From positions 1 to 64,000 of the forward strand of contig JBCFBK010000006.1 of assembly GCA_038562555.1 (NCBI GenBank): a stretch of 64,000 nt of DNA, written 5' to 3'. Source of the stretch: JBCFBK01 sp038562555 (GTDB lineage Bacteria; Bacteroidota; Bacteroidia; Bacteroidales; Prolixibacteraceae). Position numbers and translations under genes: made by a program. The notes under the pieces were generated by a model. It did not search any database and was not told the DNA's origin. It was given only the letters and a program-made list of their open reading frames with translations. Positions 59,407-64,000 of this stretch are shown here, piece by piece. Every line of letters starts with the position of its first letter. Within the stretch, counting starts at the first letter, position 1.

Positions 59407-62229
59407 ATGCTGAGCGGAAAATACCTCGAACTTTATCAACGTCTTTCTAAAAAGATCGACCAAAAGCGGATGTTTCATGATCCATTGTATACGCTTGCTT
59501 TCGGGACCGATGCCAGTTTTTACCGGATGGTTCCAAAGTTGGCCGTACAGGCAAAAAATGAAGAGGAAGTGTCCTTTCTTTTGAGGGAGAGTTCTGCACT
59601 TGGTCTGCCCGTCACTTTCCGTGCCGCCGGGACCAGTCTGTCGGGACAGGCCATTACCGATTCGGTACTTCTTATTGCCGGAGAGCATTGGAAATCATAT
59701 GAGGTCATGGATGAAGGAAGGAAGATCCGTCTGCAACCCGGCCTCATCGGCTCGAAAGTGAACATGCTGTTGGCACCATACCAAAGGAAGATTGGTCCCG
59801 ACCCCGCCTCCATTGGCTCGGCGATGATAGGCGGAATTGCCGCTAACAATGCCAGCGGCATGTGTTGTGGCACTGCCGATAATTCCTACCAGACGGTAGC
59901 AGGTATGAAGGTCATTTTTGCCGACGGTTCCATACTGGATACCGCTAGCGAACCGAGCCGGCAGGAATTCGCCAAAAAACACACGGCCCTGATTTCAGCG
60001 GTCCGTGACCTTGGTCAAACGGTAAAGAACAATGAGGCATTATCGGCCCGGATCAGGAAAAAATTCAGTATCAAAAATACCACGGGCTATAGTCTAAATG
60101 CGCTTGTTGATTATTCAGATCCTTTCGATATTATCGAGCACCTGATGATCGGTTCGGAAGGAACTTTGGGTTTCATTTCCGAAATTACTTACCGTACGGT
60201 CGAAGAGCTTCCGTTCAAGGCAAGCGCGATGATGGTTTTTCCCCACATTGAACAGGCCTGCAGAGCCGTGATCCGATTAAAAAGTGAAGCTGTTTCGACT
60301 GCTGAGCTCATTGACCGGGCGGGACTAAGGACTGCTGCCGGCGTACCCGGAATGCCCGAATGGATTAGTGGCCTGAGCGAAAACGCAACCGCCTTGCTGG
60401 TTGAAACCCGCGCGGAAACAAAGGAACAGCTCGAAAACCGGATCCGGAAAATAAAAGAAGCCGTTAGTACAATACCTGTGGAAATTCCGGTTCGTTTTAC
60501 CGACATACCACGCGAATACATGCTTTACTGGAAGATCCGCAAAGGACTTTTCCCGTCGGTGGGAGCGGTTCGCAAGACCGGCACGACCGCAATCATTGAA
60601 GATGTGGCGTTCCCGCTTTCCGGACTGGCAGAGGCAACGCTTGACCTGCAATCGCTCTTTGAAAAATATCGCTACCATGAAGCCGTGATCTTTGGCCATG
60701 CGCTTGACGGTAACCTTCATTTTGTTTTTACCCAGGATTTTTCTCATCCCGAAGAAGTAGCACGTTATGAGCAGCTTATGCAGGATGTCGCCGAACTGGT
60801 TGTGAAGAAATACGACGGGTCGCTGAAGGCTGAACACGGAACCGGCAGGAATATGGCGCCTTTTGTGGAGCTGGAGTGGGGTAAGGAGGCCTATGACCTG
60901 ATGAAACAGATCAAGCAAATTTTTGATCCGCAAAACCTGCTTAACCCCGGTGTCATCCTGAACGATGATCCGAATGCGCATTTGAAGAACCTGAAATTGC
61001 TTTCGCCTGCCCACGAGAAGGTAGATAAATGTATTGAATGCGGGTTTTGTGAGCCTTCCTGCGTTTCGGCGGGCCTGACGCTTTCACCCCGGCAGCGGAT
61101 AACGGTATACCGGGAGATCAGCCGGCTCAAGGCAAGCGGAGAACAGCCTCATCTTGCGGCCTCGCTGGTGAACGCGTTTAGCTATTCGGGCAATGAAACC
61201 TGCGCTACCGATGGGCTGTGCGCATTGGACTGTCCCGTTAAAATAGACACAGGAAAGCTGATTAAAGAATTGCGTTTTCAGGAAATTTCCAAAAAACAGA
61301 AAAAAAGGGCTATGTGGGTTGCCGGTCACATGACACTGATGACCTCACTGGCACGTAATGCACTTGCGTTTGTGAACTTTGCGCATACCCTTTTAGGAAC
61401 GGGAATGATGAAAACCGTTGCCTCGGGCATGAGGGTGCTTTCGGGTAACCATATCCCTCAATGGACAGCAGCAATGCCGTCAGGTGCGAAGAAGATAAAG
61501 CCGGAAATCATCTCCGGAGCCAGCCCCGATAAAGTGGTTTATTTTCCTTCATGCATCAACCGGTCGATGGGAACATCCAAAGATCATGAAGCTGAAGATC
61601 AGCTGACCGAAAAGATGCAGCAATTGATCCGAAAGGCCGGTTTTGAAATCATTTACCCTGAAAACCTGAACGAATTATGCTGTGGAATGGCTTTTTCAAG
61701 CAAAGGATATAAAGATGCCGGACTGAGAAAATCAAAGGAACTGGAGCAGGCTTTATGGAAGGCCAGTGAAGCGGGACGATATCCGGTGCTTTGCGATATG
61801 AGCCCCTGCCTCTTCACGATGAAAGAGAATATGGCTTCAACGATGAAATTGTATGAGCCGGTGGAGTTCATCCTGGAGTACCTGATCCCGAAACTGGATA
61901 TCATGCCGGTCAAAGAAACAATAGCCGTGTTTCCGGTATGCAGTATGAAAAAGATGGGACTGGAAGGAAAAATGATCGAACTGGCCAGGATCTGTGCCAC
62001 GGAAGTGATCGTTCCCGAGGCCAGTTGTTGCGGATTTGCAGGTGACCGCGGTTTTTCTTTCCCGGAACTGAACGCGCACGGTCTGAAATACCTCAAAGAG
62101 CAAATTCCGCAAAAAGTCATACACGGTTATTCTACCAGCCGTACCTGCGAAATCGGCTTAACCACCCACAGCGGAATTTCGTACAAATCGATTGTATACC
62201 TCGTTGACCGGGTTAGCCGGTCCCGATAA
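59407..62229 (+). CDS. FAD-binding and Fe-S D-lactate-type dehydrogenase
   Basis: A 940-residue fusion of a GlcD/D-LDH flavoprotein and a GlcF-like iron-sulfur protein. FAD-binding PCMH domain: VTFRAAGTSLSGQAI, DPASIGSAMIGGIAANNASG, MIGSEGTLGFISEITY. FAD-oxidase C-domain: ALDGNLHFVFTQDF, SLKAEHGTGRNMAPFVE. Two 4Fe-4S clusters are implied by CIECGFCEPSCVSAG and CATDGLCALDCPVKI. CCG motifs NELCCGMAFSSKG and ASCCGFAGDRG follow. It likely oxidises D-lactate or another 2-hydroxyacid to its keto acid and passes electrons to quinone. A LacI-type operator precedes it, tying it to deoxysugar breakdown, which in the non-phosphorylative route yields lactate and pyruvate. Confidence 0.94.
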   Translation: MLSGKYLELYQRLSKKIDQKRMFHDPLYTLAFGTDASFYRMVPKLAVQAKNEEEVSFLLRESSALGLPVTFRAAGTSLSGQAITDSVLLIAGEHWKSYEVMDEGRKIRLQPGLIGSKVNMLLAPYQRKIGPDPASIGSAMIGGIAANNASGMCCGTADNSYQTVAGMKVIFADGSILDTASEPSRQEFAKKHTALISAVRDLGQTVKNNEALSARIRKKFSIKNTTGYSLNALVDYSDPFDIIEHLMIGSEGTLGFISEITYRTVEELPFKASAMMVFPHIEQACRAVIRLKSEAVSTAELIDRAGLRTAAGVPGMPEWISGLSENATALLVETRAETKEQLENRIRKIKEAVSTIPVEIPVRFTDIPREYMLYWKIRKGLFPSVGAVRKTGTTAIIEDVAFPLSGLAEATLDLQSLFEKYRYHEAVIFGHALDGNLHFVFTQDFSHPEEVARYEQLMQDVAELVVKKYDGSLKAEHGTGRNMAPFVELEWGKEAYDLMKQIKQIFDPQNLLNPGVILNDDPNAHLKNLKLLSPAHEKVDKCIECGFCEPSCVSAGLTLSPRQRITVYREISRLKASGEQPHLAASLVNAFSYSGNETCATDGLCALDCPVKIDTGKLIKELRFQEISKKQKKRAMWVAGHMTLMTSLARNALAFVNFAHTLLGTGMMKTVASGMRVLSGNHIPQWTAAMPSGAKKIKPEIISGASPDKVVYFPSCINRSMGTSKDHEAEDQLTEKMQQLIRKAGFEIIYPENLNELCCGMAFSSKGYKDAGLRKSKELEQALWKASEAGRYPVLCDMSPCLFTMKENMASTMKLYEPVEFILEYLIPKLDIMPVKETIAVFPVCSMKKMGLEGKMIELARICATEVIVPEASCCGFAGDRGFSFPELNAHGLKYLKEQIPQKVIHGYSTSRTCEIGLTTHSGISYKSIVYLVDRVSRSR

Positions 62230-62347
62230 CTTCGCTCATTATATTTTGCTTTTACCGTCGCATGAGCGAAACGTTCTGTATATTTGTTTGGCAGGGAATA
62301 AAATTTTGGAATGCACATTCCCTTACGCATATCTAAACAGAAAAGGC

Positions 62348-63106
62348 ATGAGAAAAAAAGACGATTTAAACCTGGCTGTGCTGATCGATGCGGACAACGT
62401 TCCTTACGCCAACGTAAAGGGAATGCTGGATGAAATTGCCAAGTTGGGAATTCCTTCCATTAAGCGGATTTACGGCGACTGGACAAGGCCAACGATTTCC
62501 GGGTGGAAATCTGTATTGCTTGAGCATGCTATTCAGCCTATCCAGCAATACAGTTATACGACTGGAAAGAATTCGACCGATTCGGCCATGATCATCGATG
62601 CCATGGATATTCTGCACAGTGACAAGGTGGATGGCTTTTGCCTGGTTTCGAGCGACAGTGATTTTACCCGCCTTGCCACCAGGCTCAGGGAGTCAGGCAT
62701 GCTTGTGATCGGTATGGGACAGAAGAAAACGCCCAATCCCTTTATTGTTGCCTGCGATAAATTCATCTACATTGAAATAATCGGTGTTAAGGATGCGCCC
62801 AGGAAAGTTGCAAGAACAACCCACACGCCTGTACCGGAGCCGGCCTCTCAGATTGAACTGATTGACAACAGCTTTATTCAGTTGCTCCGGAATTCGGTCG
62901 AGGACCTGGCCGATGATGCGGGTTGGGCTTTTTTGGCTGAAGTAGGATCGCTGATCATTAAGAAAAAACCGGACTTCGATGCGCGAAATTATGGTTTCTC
63001 CAAACTCACCCCGCTGATAAAATCGCTGAGCGAACATTTTGATATTGACGAACGTGAGGTTGGGAAAACCCACATTAAGCATATCTACGTCAGGATAAAA
63101 AAATAG
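62348..63106 (+). CDS. NYN-domain protein with OST-HTH/LOTUS-like tail
   Basis: A 252-residue protein starting at ATG 62348 (MRKKDDLNLAVLIDADNVPY). The NYN/PIN-like nuclease fold (LabA type) has acidic residues in LIDADNVPY, TDSAMIIDAMDIL and LVSSDSDFTRLATRL. The C-terminal part (about 165-250: LRNSVEDLADDAGWAFLAEV, FDARNYGFSKLTPLIKSL) is an OST-HTH/LOTUS-like RNA-binding domain. Such proteins are thought to cut or bind RNA. The frame is open upstream to 62192, but that start lies within the preceding gene. It is 118 bases after the dehydrogenase. Confidence 0.9.
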   Translation: MRKKDDLNLAVLIDADNVPYANVKGMLDEIAKLGIPSIKRIYGDWTRPTISGWKSVLLEHAIQPIQQYSYTTGKNSTDSAMIIDAMDILHSDKVDGFCLVSSDSDFTRLATRLRESGMLVIGMGQKKTPNPFIVACDKFIYIEIIGVKDAPRKVARTTHTPVPEPASQIELIDNSFIQLLRNSVEDLADDAGWAFLAEVGSLIIKKKPDFDARNYGFSKLTPLIKSLSEHFDIDEREVGKTHIKHIYVRIKK

Positions 63107-63186
63107 AAAATTATTTGAAATTAATTTAAAAAAGGCTGCATATGTGATTTATTAAGGTTAACTTGCGCCAAATTAATAATATCACA

Positions 63187-63378
63187 ATGAATAAAGGAAC
63201 AGTAAAATTTTTCAATGATTCGAAGGGATTCGGATTTATCAAAGATGCAAATTCATCTAAAGAATACTTTGTGCATTCTTCTGGATTAAAAGACAGTATC
63301 ACCGAAAATGACGAAGTCACTTTCGATTTGCAAGAAGGAAAAAAAGGATTAAATGCAGTCAACGTTAAACTTGCATAG
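63187..63378 (+). CDS. Cold-shock protein
   Basis: A 63-residue single cold-shock domain. MNKGTVKFFNDSKGFGFIKD contains RNP1 (KGFGFI), and EYFVHSSGL contains RNP2 (YFVHSS). An OB-fold RNA chaperone that binds single-stranded nucleic acid. I chose ATG at 63187; a frame extends to 63163. The 80-base AU-rich leader would suit cold-shock regulation, which is inferred. A strong terminator follows. Confidence 0.95.
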   Translation: MNKGTVKFFNDSKGFGFIKDANSSKEYFVHSSGLKDSITENDEVTFDLQEGKKGLNAVNVKLA

Positions 63379-63412
63379 TTTAAGAAGACCATAAAATACT
63401 TAAAATTTTGGA

Positions 63413-63439
63413 CCTCACATGTATGTGAGGTTTTTTTTT
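63413..63439 (+). terminator. Rho-independent terminator of the cold-shock gene
   Basis: Perfect stem CCTCACAT (63413-63420) with ATGTGAGG (63423-63430) and nine T. A textbook intrinsic terminator 35 bases after the stop codon. Confidence 0.93.
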
Positions 63440-63616
63440 GCCTGAACTGCCCGTTGTCAGCTGAAAATCCTGCTCTTACCCGGGGGCGGGTAAATAAAAG
63501 AGGGATAGAATATGTTCTTTTCCTGCGGTTGAAAATTTATTAAAAGTTTAATCGCTTTTCAGGTTTTATCCTTTATTTTTACCAAATAAACCGATCAACC
63601 GGAGATAATCAGAATC

Positions 63617-64000
63617 ATGAATATTAGCTCTTTAGGTGACAGCGTTTTAGTTGAGACACTGAGGAAGGGAGATATCACCGCCTTTGATAAGCTCTATTAT
63701 AAGTACAATAAGAAACTTTTTATTTTCTCAGTAAAGTTCTTGAAAGACCGGCGGGAAGCGGAGGATCTGATCCAAAAGATTTTTACTACGATTTGGGAGC
63801 GCAGGGAGTGGCTGGATAAGGAAAAGTCGTTCGAGGGTTATCTCTTTAAAATTGCCAGGAACGAAATCTACGACCAGTTGAAACTTCGGATTATCAGGGA
63901 GCATTATCGTGATTATCTGTTAAACAATCAGCAGACTGATACTGATGATCTGGAGAAGAAAAAATTGATTGAGCAGGTATTTCAACTCGTGGATAACCTT
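63617..64000 (+). CDS. ECF sigma factor, truncated by window end
   Basis: The first 128 residues of an ECF sigma factor of the Bacteroides-expansion type (RpoE-like, usually near 190). Region 2 is complete: DITAFDKLYYKYNKKLFIFS, DRREAEDLIQKIFTTIWERR and FEGYLFKIARNEIYDQLKLR. Region 4 lies outside the window. Such factors commonly precede a FecR anti-sigma and a SusC-like receptor; whether that holds here cannot be seen. Confidence 0.88.
   Translation, partial: MNISSLGDSVLVETLRKGDITAFDKLYYKYNKKLFIFSVKFLKDRREAEDLIQKIFTTIWERREWLDKEKSFEGYLFKIARNEIYDQLKLRIIREHYRDYLLNNQQTDTDDLEKKKLIEQVFQLVDNL

Noticed and set aside
60325..61014. 229-residue antisense frame in the FAD/Fe-S dehydrogenase
   Set aside because: Opposite a strong coding sequence; composition and lack of motifs indicate a shadow.
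62192..62347. Extended N-terminus of the NYN protein
   Set aside because: The extension starts inside the preceding dehydrogenase gene; homologous sequence begins at the ATG at 62348.

Overview
The window is a chromosomal segment of a Bacteroidota bacterium, most likely from the Bacteroidales/Marinilabiliales side. The evidence is the many lineage-typical proteins (DUF5606, DUF4301, DUF3276/PUR, a FeoA-FeoB fusion with a FeoB-associated Cys-rich peptide, a 288-residue primary sigma factor without region 1.1, Rho with a long Gln-rich disordered insert). Promoters also fit the Bacteroidota pattern (-7 box TAnnTTTG with a TTG/TTTG box about 17-22 bases upstream), as seen before rnpB, both tRNAs, purL and rhaM. 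There is no prophage, insertion sequence, CRISPR array or conjugative module; almost all is core chromosome.

Layout. 1-8.6 kb: partial tpiA, a secreted DsrE-like protein, the 1230-residue single-chain PurL, an orphan TPR-histidine kinase, a DJ-1 protein and an ECF sigma factor. 9.2-18.3 kb: a 684-residue TonB-dependent receptor interrupted by a 10-N assembly gap, DUF5606, a DnaQ-type exonuclease, argS, ffh, folD, an M48 lipoprotein peptidase and a PUR-domain protein. 18.4-25.3 kb: a leftward tetrapyrrole operon, in transcription order a small membrane protein, then hemA, hemC, hemD, hemB, hemL, hemE. This covers glutamyl-tRNA to coproporphyrinogen III, with a perfect palindromic operator candidate upstream. 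25.5-30.9 kb: a phosphosulfolactate synthase homologue with a TPR partner, DUF4301, a YhcC-type radical SAM protein and RNase P RNA. 31-39.3 kb: a WecA/TagO-like transferase, an XRE-AraC fusion regulator, an ECF sigma factor overlapping a membrane-anchored beta-barrel protein, a lipoprotein, a methyltransferase, tRNA-Arg and a thiamine-binding protein. 39.4-54.3 kb: feoAB, rpe, rpoD, rho, an M24 aminopeptidase, NUDIX, an esterase, LysE, a thioesterase, SDR, tRNA-Lys, an AlkD-like protein and a tryptophanase-family lyase. 54.6-62.2 kb: a deoxysugar (L-fucose/L-rhamnose type) catabolic island with mutarotase, LacI regulator, sugar dehydrogenase, lactonase, Zn-dehydrogenase and a FAD/Fe-S lactate-type dehydrogenase preceded by a LacI-type operator. 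62.3-64 kb: a NYN-domain protein, a cold-shock protein and a truncated ECF sigma factor.

Most unusual signals: (1) degenerate tandem repeats with an exact 7-base period fill several unrelated intergenic regions (hemL-hemB, upstream of ffh, upstream of rnpB, upstream of the Zn-dehydrogenase), resembling the heptanucleotide STRR repeats of cyanobacteria; (2) a perfect 21-bp palindrome upstream of the hem operon, with one arm repeated exactly 21 bases away; (3) an XRE-plus-AraC regulator; (4) a sigma factor overlapping a protein that joins an inner-membrane anchor to an outer-membrane barrel; (5) a tryptophanase homologue with a changed PLP pocket. I did not see a clearly new multi-gene system. 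All domain calls come from reading translations without database searches.
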